The position numbers and the translations under genes are program-made. From Phytophthora hibernalis (Eukaryota > Oomycota > Peronosporomycetes > Peronosporales > Peronosporaceae), in contig JAAKBF010000001.1 in the NCBI GenBank assembly GCA_012656075.1, positions 372,001 through 436,000 of the forward strand: 64,000 nt of DNA. Direction: 5' to 3'. Of the stretch, positions 50,513 through 62,671 are shown one piece after another; positions within the stretch are counted from its first letter, which is position 1; each line of letters opens with the position of its first letter. Below the pieces are notes generated by a model. The model was given only the letters and a program-made list of their open reading frames with translations, did not search any database and was not told the DNA's origin.

Positions 50513-52346
50513 ATGGCGTCTCCGATGGCTTCCAGCGCGTCCAGCTCCGCCCCCACGGCGTCCGCTTCCGCACCAAGCACGTCCACAGCTGCATCTGCGT
50601 CTTCCCTACCCAACGCGCCTCTCGCCACCTCCAACAACCTCCCAGAAGCCGCGCAATCCGCCGACTCGGACCCCCTCACAGACCAGGACGACTCGGAAGG
50701 CGCCAAAGCCGTGGCTGTGCCGCGCTGCAGCACGTGGTTCGCCATGGACAAGATCAGTCCCATCGAGAAGCGCATGCTGCCCGAGTTTTCGCGCAAAACG
50801 CCTCAAAAACGGCCGAGATCTACCTCAAATACCGCAACTTCATGGTGCACGCCTACCGCCAGCAGCCGGGCGTGTACCTGACAGCCACAGCCTGTCGCCG
50901 CAACTTGGCGGGTGACGCCTGTGCTATCCTGAGGGTACACGAGTTTCTGACTCATTGGGGGCTCATCAACTTCCACGTTCCTCCTCATGCTATGCCTCCT
51001 GCAGTGCACTCGAACTACGCCCTTAAAACCGCTGATACCAGTGGAAATAGGGCTCAACAAGGACCTGTGGCCATGCTCTTGGCAGCTAAGAAGGAGAACG
51101 CTCGTCGGGTGGACGCTCCATTGGCCTGTGAAGCTTGTGGCTCTGCCAGGAGCGGAAGACGCGTTCTTTGAACTTACAGCGGAAGCCAAGAAGAAGCTCA
51201 CGAGCAATGGAGCGGGCAGTGCAGCGGGCAACGCGACCCCGATGGCTACAGCAGCCAATGGCAAAACAGGTTCTGAGCTGACGGTGGGCGGCTTTGCGCT
51301 CAGACCGGGCAGCGGCATCTGTGAGGAGTGCTACATCCGGGAGCGTTCCCGGAGGATACGACGCCGCGGACTTTGAGCTGATGCCAACCGTGGCGCAGAA
51401 TACGACGGCGGTGAACAAGTGGACGCAGGAGGAGATGAACGTGCTGATGGAGGCGGTGAGCAGCACGCGCTCAAACAGGGTCAAGGGTGATGAGAACGAA
51501 GACGAGGACGGAAACTGCGACTGGAACTTTGTCGCCGCGAAAGTGGGCACCAAGACGGCGGACGAGTGTTTGCTCCACTTTTTGGAGATGCCGCTGCTGA
51601 ACCAGTCGCCGCCGAGCCAGGGAAGGAGGCTTGGAGACTCGATCCAGGCGCTGCGGCCGTTTACTGCTGGTGAAGCACTGAACGCTCCTGTGTTGGATCT
51701 GGCAGCTCTTGTGGAGCAAGTGGACCCGTTCGTTGCGAAGGCGGCGGCGTATGCTGCGATTGGCGCGATCAAGCGCCTTCACACGATGCCTGCGGTGGCA
51801 AAAACTTCCGAACAGGAGGCACCGGCGACCACCGCAGTGGAAGGAACTGTTAAGGTTGAGAACACCGCTAAAGCTAGCGATTCTTCTCCTACTACGCTTG
51901 AAAGTGCAGCGGCGGTTGTTGCAAACAGTGCGGAGGCTGCAGGGATCGCGTCGACCATCAAGTCAGAGGGCGTATCCACGGACGGCGATGTAACCATGGA
52001 GGATGTGTCAGCTTCGGCTACTACCAAGACACAGGATGATGGCAAAAGTGACTCTACGCCCATCTCGAAGGAACTGATGGCCGTCACGGAGGAAGCCGCC
52101 ACTGCCACTACGGTTGCCTTATTAGCAGCACGAGCACAAAAGATGGCAGACGACACTGCTTCTGGCCCCGTACGAGATTTGGTCAATCAACTGCTTGAGA
52201 ATCAATTGCGGCAAATGGAGCTGAAGATGCAGCAGCTGAGTGTATTGGAGCAGACGATCGTCGCTGAGAAGGAGCAGCTCGCAAAGGAGAAGTACCAGCT
52301 CTACGTGGATAGACTAGCCTTCGCTCATGAAAAGCTGAACGGTTGA
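50513..52346 (+). CDS. SWI3/SMARCC-type chromatin-remodelling subunit (frame breaks)
   Basis: Domains in order: Ala/Ser/Pro-rich N-terminus (about 75 residues), SWIRM domain (SKTAEIYLKYRNFMVHAYRQ, ACRRNLAGDACAILRVHEFL, THWGLINFH), a ZZ-type zinc module (ACEACG ... GICEECYIR, then GGYDAADFELM), a SANT domain (KWTQEEMNVLMEAVSS, CDWNFVAAKVGTKTADECLL), a second helical region (AFVAKAAAYAAIGAIK-like, around 51730), an Ala/Thr/Glu-rich linker and a C-terminal coiled coil (QLLENQLRQMELKMQQLSVL) ending at 52346. This is the scaffold subunit of SWI/SNF-type rem­odellers. Frame breaks: one T missing in T4 at 50786-50789 (ahead of the SWIRM core); shifts near 51140 and near 51345. No introns seen. Nuclear role known for the family. 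Confidence 0.85.
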
Positions 52347-52578
52347 TCTGCGCAAGTGGGGTCTTAGATTCTCGTCATCACACTTCAGAAAGACCAAGGA
52401 GATGGAAATGTCGCTGCGCGGTGCAGTGCTTTGGCGCAGCAGCATGACGAGAAAGTAGTAGCTATCGAGGTGTCGGTTGGCCGTTCGTGGTACGTTTTTG
52501 CGCAAAAATAATAGACGGTTGGGCCTCCACCGGTCGTGAAGCGTCTCGTGGCATTGCTTAGCAGGAAACGTTTTCGAT

Positions 52579-55069
52579 ATGGAGAGAGTTTGTGCAGGGA
52601 CATCGCCACTCAAGTTTCAAGATGCAGCAGCAGCAGTGTCGGTGAAAGCGATAGTTGATCCGCCTACATGCGTTGTGCGAGCGAAGGTGAGATCCGTGTA
52701 ATTGCCAGCGTAGTTCCTACTAAACGTTTGACCCTGTTTTCGACCTTGCAGAACGATCAAATTGTGCTAGACGCGCTGACAAATCCTGTCACCAATTCAA
52801 AGAGCGTGGAGCTGCGCAACTTTAATCTGAACGAGTTGAATGTGCAGCACCTGAACTCCTTGTTCGGTGGGTGCGCTGAGGAATGCCAAAGTTTGTCACT
52901 GGAGAAGTGTACGCTCTCCGGAGATCGCGTTTTCGTGACAGTGACAGAATTGCTAACAAGAAATCGGGTCAAGCTGATGCACTTCCGCGTGAGAAGGTGC
53001 ATTCGTTGGTCTCTGCAATGCATTTGCGTATTTTCTCTCATGTTTTACTGTTGTTGACGTGAATCGTAGCTGCCAGCAAGTGAGCATGACCTCGCTTATT
53101 GCAATATCGACACTGTTCACCTCATCTCTCGTAACCCTTGAGCTTTCTTCTTGCAAGCTGCCACGGCAAGCTGGTATTATCTTGAGCCAGTCACTCCAAG
53201 CTTGTACGTCGTTGCGTCATCTCCTGTTAGCCGACAACAATATCCGTGATGGTGGTTTGCGCGCCATCGCAGATGCGCTCAAACTGCTTCAAGCATCCAG
53301 TGGCAGTGTAGTACATGGCCAAGAAAATGAAAGACCGCCGTCGATACTGGAGCAGCTTGATATTTCTCGAAATGGAATAACGTCGGCGGGGTTTGCCTCC
53401 TTGATGCAGCTTCCACTGCGATGTCTGAGTGCAGGTGGCAACGCAATCGACAGCGGTGTGGGCTCCTTGCTGCTTAACAACGCCTCAACTCTGGAATCAC
53501 TTTGTCTGCCGGGAAACCCTCTTTCGGAGGATGGAAAGCTTGATTTGGTTCGATCGCTCTTCCGGCGGCGTGATAAAGCTGGCAAAAGTACGCTGCACGA
53601 GATTGATCTGCGAGGGTGCGGCTTCAATTCGCCAGGTAGTTTGGATTTGCTGCAACGAAGTTTCCTGCAGGCAGCCACAGCAGGTCAGCAGTGTTCTCTT
53701 CAGACAGTGTTCTTCGATGAAAATGCACTTCTTACGGACGGAAACACCGATGATGCGTACTTCAAGGAAGGCTGTAAATGTTTGAAGGAAGTGGCCAAGG
53801 AAAACTTTCCAGGTCTTCGCCTTCGCTTCCAGTCAGATGGCCACTTGGAGAACGTACCAGATTCAATGCAACTTACCAGCCGACCACAAAGCGCCAGCTG
53901 TCCTCGTAACTCCAACGAACGGGCAGCACAAACCAAAGTAGTAACTTTTGCAAGGACGCTAGGACTGAGTACTGAGCTTGAAGCCGTGGCGATGGCGACC
54001 AAGACTAGTGTAAACGCTACTTTGGCTTCAGTTGCTGGCCTTCCCACCTCTCCATTGTCAGGACAACACCAAGTCATGAGCGCGGAATACACTCGCCCAG
54101 ACACGTCCGTCATTCTTCACTCTATAGCTCCTGATCTAGCGAGGAAGCTTTCTCCGATAACAACTGCCGTGGTTCAAGCGCAACCACTCCAGCAATCTAC
54201 CATCACAAGCTCGCCGGCTATGCGTGCCGAACCGATAGAGCATGTTGACGTCGAGTATATTGTCAGCAAGACTATCGAATGCATGAGCCACAATTTCGAG
54301 CTACGACTTGGGCAATTTCTATCGCGTATGGAGACACAACAGCAAGATAGGGTATGCATTTGCTTCACACCATTCTCTCGAGCACCTACCTGGTAGCTAA
54401 CTTGGTTTCTCTTTTGTACTACAGAATTCATCACAAGTACAATTCCTAACAGCCAAAGTGGAAGCATGTGAACGCGCGCTACCACGATTGGAGGCACGCT
54501 TGGACATGCTGACGGATCGTGTTGCTGCGGGGAGTGCACAACTTTCAAAGCTGCAGACGGATGTTGCACTACAGCTGCAACAGATTCGGCAGGAAACACT
54601 TACTCAGCAGATGTCAAACCCGTACAGCAATTCGGGAGGATTCAATTCAGCGCAGTTATCTACAACAATGTCGCTTTCTTCTCGGATGCACGGACAAGTG
54701 GAGGACATGATATCCAGCAGAGTCCAAGCCAGTGAACAACGCATGCACTCTGAACTAGATCGTGTACGTGCTACTCAAGCCAATGTAACACCAACGGACC
54801 CGCATGCTGTGGTGAACGCTGTTTCGGTGCACTTGACACAGTTCAAACGCGAGTTTGACGCAAACCAAGCTGGGGTACTATGTCAATTCACTGAGAGCGT
54901 GAGCTCTGATGGCCGCCGACTCGAAGAACGCATCGCACAAGTGGAAATTCAGATTGGTAGTCTCGAGTCCGTGATCCAATCCGAGCAGCAAGCCTCGCTG
55001 TTGGCTCTGGAGGCTATCTCCGATGCTTTCAACGACCCTGCTGCTCCGGTCTCGACACGGAAAATGTAG
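52579..55069 (+). CDS. leucine-rich-repeat and coiled-coil protein, four exons (intact)
   Basis: Exons 52579-52686, 52752-52988, 53077-54351 and 54425-55069, with introns of 65, 88 and 73 bp, give 754 residues without any break. The N-terminal third holds ribonuclease-inhibitor-type LRRs: SVELRNFNLNELNVQHLNSL, LVTLELSSCKLPRQ, LRHLLLADNNIRDGGLRAIA, LEQLDISRNGITSAG, LESLCLPGNPLSEDG, LHEIDLRGCGFNS. A Ser/Thr/Pro-rich linker follows. From about residue 500 it is coiled coil (LTAKVEACERALPRLEARLD; VALQLQQIRQETLTQQ; LEERIAQVEIQIGSLESVIQ). The first exon begins MERVCAGTSPLKF. This layout resembles basal-body or centrosomal LRR proteins (for instance CEP78), but that is inference. An oomycete zoospore role is plausible, not shown. 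Splice choices were set by frame and by LRR continuity. Confidence 0.82.
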
Positions 55070-56276
55070 TGAGGTCTTAAACATGTTGCCATCCAAGATT
55101 TCCTACACGTATCACTACAATTCTGTCTTTATCAGCTTGCGCTCGCCACGTCGAAGGTCGGGTTCACAAGGGAAACGTTTACACTGTAAATTACAGGTCT
55201 CAGCTTCGCAGTGAAGACACATCAAGAGCGGAACCAAGTACAGATCCGCACGCGTGACAAATATTAGTTGGTGTTTTTATCTTGGGATCGGGTCGACACA
55301 AACGGAGGCGATGCATGCACATGGCAAAATCATAGCCATGCTTCATAACTTTTCGTTCTGATATGTACAGTTTTGAATAAAGGAGGCAGCCCCGTCAAGT
55401 ATTGAAAAGCAAGACTAACCACCGTTTCAAAGTCAAGATTGTAACAGAAAACAACACTATTTTTTTCATTTTCAGGTTTTCACGTTTCAAACTGATACAT
55501 ATTAATACCTGGCCGTCTCGTGCCGTAAAATTCATGCGGATTCTCCAGATACAAGTACATACAAAGCGTTGGGAGCGTAATCTCGTTCTGCTCATGAATT
55601 CGTGAATGTTGAGATACGGGTCTATTAATACACTCGCCAGGAGCTGCTGGAGAAATGGCCTCACCATTGAGGTATCCGAAAACGACATCTGACCCGGTTC
55701 ACACATCGTTATCTTCAGATTGGGTTTTGAACAGAAAAATGAACGAACCCTTTGTCGAAAGCACCCTACGGTTGACGTGGCATACAGTTCCGTGTCCCTC
55801 CCATCCGACCATTTCTAGCTACAGAATGCCCCGTGAATTGCTCGCCCTTCAGTCACAGGATACCCCTTGAGATAGGTCTCAATGCATTCTCACCTTACGG
55901 GCTCACTTTGAAATTTGCATTTCAGCCCTCAGTGCTCAAGCTCCAGTAATCGTCGGACTCGGCTTCGCTTGAACACCCCGTACCGTGCCGGGTCCGTCTC
56001 GAGCTACAAGACAGGTGCCCGGAGGCAATGTCCGCCGCCTGCTGCAATGTAGACTAGCCTAATATGAAATATACACAGCAATTGACTTCCAATATCCACT
56101 CGGCCGCTCAGGTGTGGACGTCGGGTTGAAGATCTAACTGGTTGCTCAGGTCACTCCGTCGGCCGGGCTCAACTACCGGGGGCTAGCTTCGGGGTACCTC
56201 TCTTAGACTGCCAAGAGACCTGAGGGTAGGCTGCAGATACTCCACTTCAACCAACGGGGCTCGTCTACCCGTCTCC
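55070..56276. other. intergenic; possible 3' LTR of the minus-strand element
   Basis: No gene. A stretch from about 55868 (TGAGATAGG) to 56281 (CTCACA) begins TG and ends CA next to the last element frame and could be the 3' LTR of the minus-strand Gypsy-type element (about 410 bp), but without the partner LTR in the window this is unproven. Confidence 0.3.
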
Positions 56277-57853
56277 TCACACTTCAATCGCCGTCCTCGC
56301 GTCGCCTTGCTCTCCTCTTGCTTCGTGCTTTTTCCTACTCGTGCGTGCTCCTAGCTGCTGCTGTCCTTTAGCTTCAATGTCTTCATTACGGCATTTCTTA
56401 TCGCTTCTCTGTCTCGCGGCAGGTAGCGAAGTTGCTTCTTGGTCTCGCCGCAAATAGCGAAGTGAGCGGCTCCTACCTTCACATGCAAGCCCACTTCTGT
56501 GGGTACAACTCAGGGCGACTGTTGGCGATGGCTGCCGACCGTACATCACGACAGTGATGTCGCCTCTCCATCTCGTCTGCATTCTGCTCCGTTGTCGGTC
56601 TTGGTCTGCTCTCCTCGTACGGCCTTTCGTAGCGCGCGATCTTCTGTCGGCCGGGTGGGTTGAGCTTCTGGCGGGTCGGCCCGCCAGCCACCAGCCGTCC
56701 ATTGCTCGTCCGTCCTGCCGCTGCTGTCCTTGTCCTTAGCACCTTGGTCTGTCCGGCGCGCTCTTGATCTGTCCTGCGTGTCCTGCGTGCTTACTGCTGC
56801 TGTCCTTCTGCTGCTCTGCTCCTCGTCCATGGTTGTCGCTCCAGCCATAGCATTTCATGCTGTTACTCTCTTCCCCTTGCTACGAATCGTCCTCGACTTG
56901 AGCGGCAACAATGGGGTTGATATTACTGGCGGTTGCTGCTGTCGGCCGCACTGGCGCGATTGTTCCCATCGGTGTCGTGACTGCCACGAGTTTCTGCGTC
57001 ATCTTGATCCTCGCTGTCGCTGCCGTTCTCGGCCGTACGTAGTCGTCCACCTCTCCATAACTGCTCATAATCAGCTTGATTTATCCAAATCTTTTCTGCC
57101 TCTCCGCCAGCTCCGCTGTTTCCTGCACGCGCTGAATCTCAAACTCCAGCACGTATCTGCCCGTACGGGTGCGATACCTGCGTCTGCGCACCTCGACTAC
57201 TTTCTCGTCCTGCTGCAAGCGGGTCAGGCGTGGGCGACGGGACACCAAGCTGTCAACTCCGCGTCGGCCTTGTCCAGCGAACACATAAATTCTTGGTTCT
57301 TCGTCTCCTTCGTCAGCAATCGGTTGCTGCTGCCCCGTGTGCGTGACATGGTCCACAGGTTGTACTCCTACAGCTTCTTGGCGTACTGCTACAACTTCTT
57401 GCTGCGACATGGTGGCTGCTGGTAGCCTTGCTGCTGCCTCTGGTCGGGCTGCTGGTTGCTCAGTAGTCCGCGCCATCTCTGCATCTACGCTGCCCAGTCG
57501 ATCAACTGCGCCAGGTTTTAAATGGGTCCAAGCACCTCCGTAGTGGCGTCGGCATCAGCGTACGGGGCTTGTCGTATCCGTGCCCGTGTACGACTTGCTA
57601 CAGCGTCTAACTGCGTACTGCTGCTGGTTGTTGGGGCTGGTCGGGGCTTCTTACGTTGATTCGTCGTTGCAGGAGCTCCTGCCTTGTGGGAGCCGTCCTG
57701 CTCCTCGCTTTTGCCTGCCTTCCGGGCTGCTCCCGTACCAGCGTTCTCAACCTGATGCGACACCGACTGACTGGCATCTGCAAGTTCTTTCTCGTGGGTT
57801 CGTGCCGCTCCACTTTCTACTTCAGCACCCACGACTTGCTCGTCCTCCTGCAC
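56277..57853 (-). pseudogene. 3'-terminal frame(s) of the Gypsy-type element
   Basis: Two or three broken minus-strand frames downstream of integrase. One (57476-57081) starts MARTTEQPAARPEAAARLPA and reads RVQETAELAERQKRFG near its end; another (57853-57518) is Glu/Ala/Gln-rich. Composition is low-complexity and charged. No known domain; perhaps an integrase C-terminal extension or an additional open frame as in some oomycete Gypsy elements. Confidence 0.45.
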
Positions 57854-57858
57854 TGGCT

Positions 57859-59530
57859 CTACGTCCTCGGGTCAACATCAGCTGCAGCCACAGCTTCCTC
57901 ACGCAGGTCCAAGGCGATATCCTTCGCCATCTGCTCGAGTAAGTACGTCGGGTAGTAATACGGGAGCAGGAACGAGTAGTGGGTGACCAGCTCTCGTCCT
58001 GACTCCAGCAGCTTGACTAAGTAGTTGTCGTAACCAGCATCTTCCAAAATCTGCGCCGGACCGCGCCATCGATGCCCAAACTTCGTAATTCCTGGACCCT
58101 TGGTCGGCCTGTAGATCCACACAAGCTGATTAGGGCTAAGGCGGAAGTCACTCCGGTGGCGTACGTTCCTCCGATTGTAGTAGATTGCTTGCCTTGCTTG
58201 CTCCTTTTGCAACGCAATGGCGGCCACCTCTCTCGCTGTCTTCAAGTCCTGCATCAGGGCCTCGTGGTAGGTTTCCAGCGAGCTGTGCGGATAAACTAGC
58301 CTGCTCCTTCGCAGTAGTTCCGCAGGCGTGCGCAATTTACGGCCCATCATCAGCTCGTTCGGCTGATACCCGTGCGCGGTATGCTGAGCCGAGTTATACG
58401 CATACAGGGCACTGGGCAGGAAGTCGTCCCAGTCTCCTTGCTCTTCGTCGACGTACAAACTAATCATGTCCTTCCAGGTGCGATGAAAACGCTCCACTAA
58501 CCCAAGTAAATTCGGGCGATACGGCACTGGGGTGGATTGTTTCACTTGCATCAGCTCTAACAGCTCCGCCGTCACTCTGTTTCCAAACTCCATACCCCGT
58601 CCATCATTATTTCCCTCATAGGGCCGTAAACCAAAACGACCCGGTTCATCAGAATCTGCGCAATGGCTTTGGCGGTGTGTTCCGAGACTGCCTCAGCTAC
58701 AGCGTAACGCGTAGTATATTCTACAGCAGCAATAACATAGCGGTTGCCATGCGTCGTCACTGGGAGTGGGCCGGCAACATCAATGGCCCAGCGATCGCAC
58801 ACATCTCCAGTCTTCACACTCCGCAGCGGCGGTACCACCATCTTTGGACTGGCTTTCCTCGAGCCACAGTCTTGGCAAGCAGACACCCAGTCATGTACGG
58901 CTTCCCGCATATGCGGCACCAGTACAGGCGCTGCAGCCTCTCATACGTCTGCGGGTTTCTCAGGTGACCTGCCCAGATGCTATCGTGTGCCTCCTTAAAT
59001 GCCAACGCCCAGTACGTAGCAGGCAAGATCATTCGGCTCTCACCTCCGTCTACTTCCACTTGCACGACGCCGTCAACGTCCGTAAACACCTCTGGCCTCG
59101 GTACGCGCCGTTCTGTACCAACGTCTGCACCATCACGGACTTCGCCTGCTCGCTTTACATCTTCATGAGCAATTCCCAGCTCAGCTGCTTCCACGCGCTG
59201 AACAATCACTGACTGCACCACGTCCTTGGCTGAACGTTCCACTTCATCTTCCAGCTCTTGTCGGACAGGTCCGCCTGCTGCTGCTGGCGTACTGCTTCGT
59301 GCTTCAGCACTTGTCGCCACTCGGACTATTGTACGCGCTTGTTTCGCTGACGAACAGCGTTCTGCTATCGCCGTAGCAATCATCTCCATCGACAGACATT
59401 GACATGCCTGTTTTACTGCCGCTGCTTCCGTGGCCACGCCGGGCCGTACTGAGTCATACGGGGCCGTGTCAGCAGACGTCAAGTCGACACTCGTTCCGTC
59501 CTCTGTGCTCGAGCACTGCTTTTCGATCAC
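57859..59530 (-). pseudogene. integrase region of the Gypsy-type element
   Basis: Minus strand: part of the N-terminal zinc-binding region (CQDCGSRK), core with WAIDVAGPLPVTTHGNRYVI (Asp), YGPMREIMMDG (Asp) and LLGLVERFHRTWKDMI (Glu), then ALYAYNSAQHTAHGYQPNEL and the C-terminal KFGHRWRGPAQILE. The catalytic triad is intact but spread over three frames (59530-58814, 58919-58572, 58593-57859). Confidence 0.8.
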
Positions 59531-61128
59531 TGGATCTTTACTCGCTGCTTCCGCTCACTACCATCAACTTCTGCGTCCTGCACTGGTCCTCGAGAGAGGG
59601 CGTCTGCAACATGGTTCTCTCTTCCGGGCCGATACACAACTTCAAAGTCAAACTCCTGCAGCGTAAGAGCCCAGCGGTGGAGTCGTCCCGCTGGCTCCTT
59701 TGTAGTCATCAGCCATTTGAGTGCAATGTGATCAGCAACCATAGTGAACTTGCGTCCGTACAAGTGCGGTCGGAACAGACGTACTGCCCATACCACCGCC
59801 AAACACTCCAGCTCTGAAATTGTATACTTGGCCACCGTAGGACTGTTGACCTTAGATGCATAAGCTACCGGCTGATCGCCCTTGCCCTGGTCCTGCGACA
59901 GCACAGCACCTAGTCCGGTCTTCGAGGCATCCGTCGATAGTTTGAACGGCAGCCGATAGTCGGGATAGATGAGCACTGGCTTCCGGCTCAGCCATGCTTT
60001 CGCCCATCCAAAGCTTCCTCCTGCTCGTTGCCCCACTCCCATTCGCTAGTCTTCCGCAGAAGCTTCGTTAATGGGGACATCCGCGCACCAAACGACGGCA
60101 GAAATCGTTAATAACACCATCTAGATAAATTAGGCAGCAAATCCACGTCAGCCCCGAAGTACACAGTCCATCAGCCGCTGGAAGGTACTTGGGACATTGC
60201 ATAGCCCGAAGGGCATGCGGCAAAACTGAAACAATCCGCGCCGCGTGGTGAAAGCAGTCTTCGGCTTGTCTTGCTGCGCCACTGCAAGCTGCCAGTAGCC
60301 GGAGTGGAGGTCCAAGCTCGTGAATCGCCTGGAGTCGTACAGTGCCTCCAAGGTCTCGTCCACCCGTGGCAGCGGGTAAACATCCTTCACAGTCACAGCG
60401 TTCAACGCGCGATAATCAATACAAAATCTTACACTTCCATCCTTCTTGCGTACGAGGACAACAGGAAATCCCCACGCACCAGGCCTTCCTCGATCTCACG
60501 CCGTCCTTGAGCATCTCGTCCACCTCCGTGTCAATAATCACATTCTCCGACACGGCATGTCGACGTCTACGCATCATTATCGGGGCGACATCTCCGGTGT
60601 TGATGTGATGCACCACCTCCGTCTGGGCGAGTGGTGGGCACCCTTCTTCTTTTCCACAATGTCTGCGTGCTGACGCAGCAGCGCGACCACTAAATCTCTG
60701 TCGGCTGCCTCCATCTCACCGATATCAAGGCTGTCTTCATTACTCAGTGGCTTCGCGTCTTCTTTCTTCAAGCCCTTGACCCACTCGGCTACATGCGTCC
60801 GCTCCAATTCTCCATTCATCTCGAGCAACTGCATCGTTTCATCAGTAGGTACCCATGTACCAAGTACGTCGCGGGCTGGTAGTTTCTCACGGCGGCCCTC
60901 AACGTTTAGCACTGCCACTCGAATCATGCCGTCCTGCACAGTATCTACAGTAGGCGCTAATCGCTTGGCCGTCGGCTTTGGCAAGAACAAGCCAGTCGTA
61001 CCATCCGCCGCGTCTACCTTCATCCGCACAATGCGTCGAGTGTTGGTCGCCAACTTCACCGTCTTGGCCAATCGCACTGTCGCCTGCCACTCGCCTGGGG
61101 CGTGCAGCAGCGGAGTTACCCATGGCAC
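59527..61128 (-). pseudogene. reverse transcriptase and RNase H region
   Basis: RT segments: a connector with AKTVKLATNTRRIVRMKV (61128 downward), VKDVYPLPRVDETLEALY, TSLDLHSGYWQLAVAQQDKP, FQFCRMPFGLCNVPSTFQRL (60405-60148). Just after, where YLDD is expected, the shifted frame reads LIYLDGVIN and sequence is missing before the RNase H part, so the active site is destroyed. RNase H (60042-59527) is well preserved: FKLSTDASKTGLGAVLSQDQ, ISELECLAVVWAVR, FTMVADHIALKWLM, FEVVYRPGRENHVADALSRG. Confidence 0.85.
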
Positions 61129-61393
61129 GTGAACGGCAGTATGACCTTCGTATCGCGCTCGTCGCGATATTTTAACTCACGCTTGCCAAAGTCCATCTTC
61201 ACCTGGCGCTCGGCCATCCATCCTCGCCGATCAGCATCTCGCTGCCCTGGACATCCACCAACAAGGCGTTCACGGTCACCCGCTGCTGATAGATCGTCGT
61301 GCCAACGAAATGCCATACGCCAAGTACGCAAACTTGACCACCGCCAAACCCTTCGACGACGTCCATAGGTCCTTCGCGCGTCAGGCACCTGCC

Positions 61394-61675
61394 CTACTTG
61401 CGCAAATCAATACCTGCAATGCTGAACTGAGCGCACGTGTCGAGACGGACCTCGAGCGTGCGTGCTCTTGATACCGCCAGCAGCGCTGTTGGCAGACTTG
61501 ACAGCCCTTCACTCCCAGTAGCACGGAGCTGTGCCTTGCGCAGCATCTTGCCCTTACCGTTATCGATCAACTCCACATCGCCGTAGCCGCTGCACTTCTC
61601 GTAGATAGGCAGCATGTGCCCTCGACTTCTTGTTCTCAGCCCTTGCCTTGCGACCTGCAGTGGCTGCTGCTTCAA
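61394..61675 (-). pseudogene. aspartic protease region
   Basis: Minus-strand frame with VRLDTCAQFSIAGIDLRK, the retroviral-type DTGA active site with Gly replaced by Cys. Preceded by KMLRKAQLRATGSEG. Broken from the neighbouring gag and RT frames. Confidence 0.65.
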
Positions 61676-62646
61676 GTTTCTCGAGCTTCTCGTGCTTCTG
61701 CTGTAGGCGATGCACTCGACGTGCTTATTCGGAACTTCTTGGCTTCCTTCAGTGCTTGCTTGCGCAGTGCTCGCATTTCCGCCAACGACCCGTCTTCATT
61801 CAGGCAGCGTGATAAGTTTTCCTCGTAGACCTGTATATGACGTAACCATACTTCGTTGCTCATGGTCCCGTGCTTTTGTGGCCGTCCGCAGTCTTGCGCC
61901 ATCACCGACACCGGTGGTGCACTCGACTCAATTTCGACCTCCCTTTTTCACCACTGCAACGACCTTCTGCACCTCTCGCCGCCGCTGACCGACTTGATCA
62001 TCTTCTGCCGTCGCACGCAACTCAGCGATGAGCCGCCGTACTACCACGCGCAGCACCTTGGCTCTCTCGAGATGACGCTCACGAAACTCAGCAGCCAGGA
62101 TTCCGTTCGCTGCTGCTGATTCACCTTCCACGCGTCTCTGCCGTCGTCGTCGCGCAATAGTGCGACCACCGCTGACGAGCAGTGGTAGGCGCTGTACCCC
62201 AGAGGTGGTACGCGCCTCACAGGTTTCGCCGGCACTGGCACGAGGATTGACTCCGCCGTCTCCACGCCGCTACACTTGTCGCTCTCACCTTCTGCGTTAG
62301 TCGCTGTCACAGCTGCTGCTGCAGTACCGTTCCCCACACTTCCGCTTTCTCCCTCTGCTGCATTTGTCGGGTCGGGTGGCCGTCCTTCTGCAGCTGAATA
62401 CTCATCCACTGTACGCAGGCGTACACTCCTCCGCCTCTTGCCCAGCACTTGCTCAATGTACGGGTTCGCGCCTCCGCTCTTCCCCTTGTTTTTGCCACGG
62501 ACAGCTTCCACGCCGTCACTCTTCCCCTTGGTGTGTCCACTGCCCGGGCTCTGGGGCTGCCCTTGCTCAACTCCATCACCTTCTCGTACTTGCTGCTCCG
62601 CTTCTTGCTCTTTGGCCGGCGCAACCGCGCACGGGGCTGCGTCCAT
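61676..62646 (-). pseudogene. gag-pol linker region
   Basis: Charged, Glu/Lys/Ala-rich frames (62646-62041: KEQEAEQQVREGDGVEQG; then 61911-61672: HGTMSNEVWLRHIQVYEENL). The latter resembles the helical spacer before protease in oomycete Gypsy elements. No enzyme motif. Confidence 0.45.
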
Positions 62647-62671
62647 CGTTCCTTGGGAGAATTCTTCTTCA

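Noticed and set aside
56730..57425. Plus-strand frame of 231 codons
   Set aside because: It lies opposite the Gypsy-type element and is Cys/Leu/Arg-rich shadow sequence.
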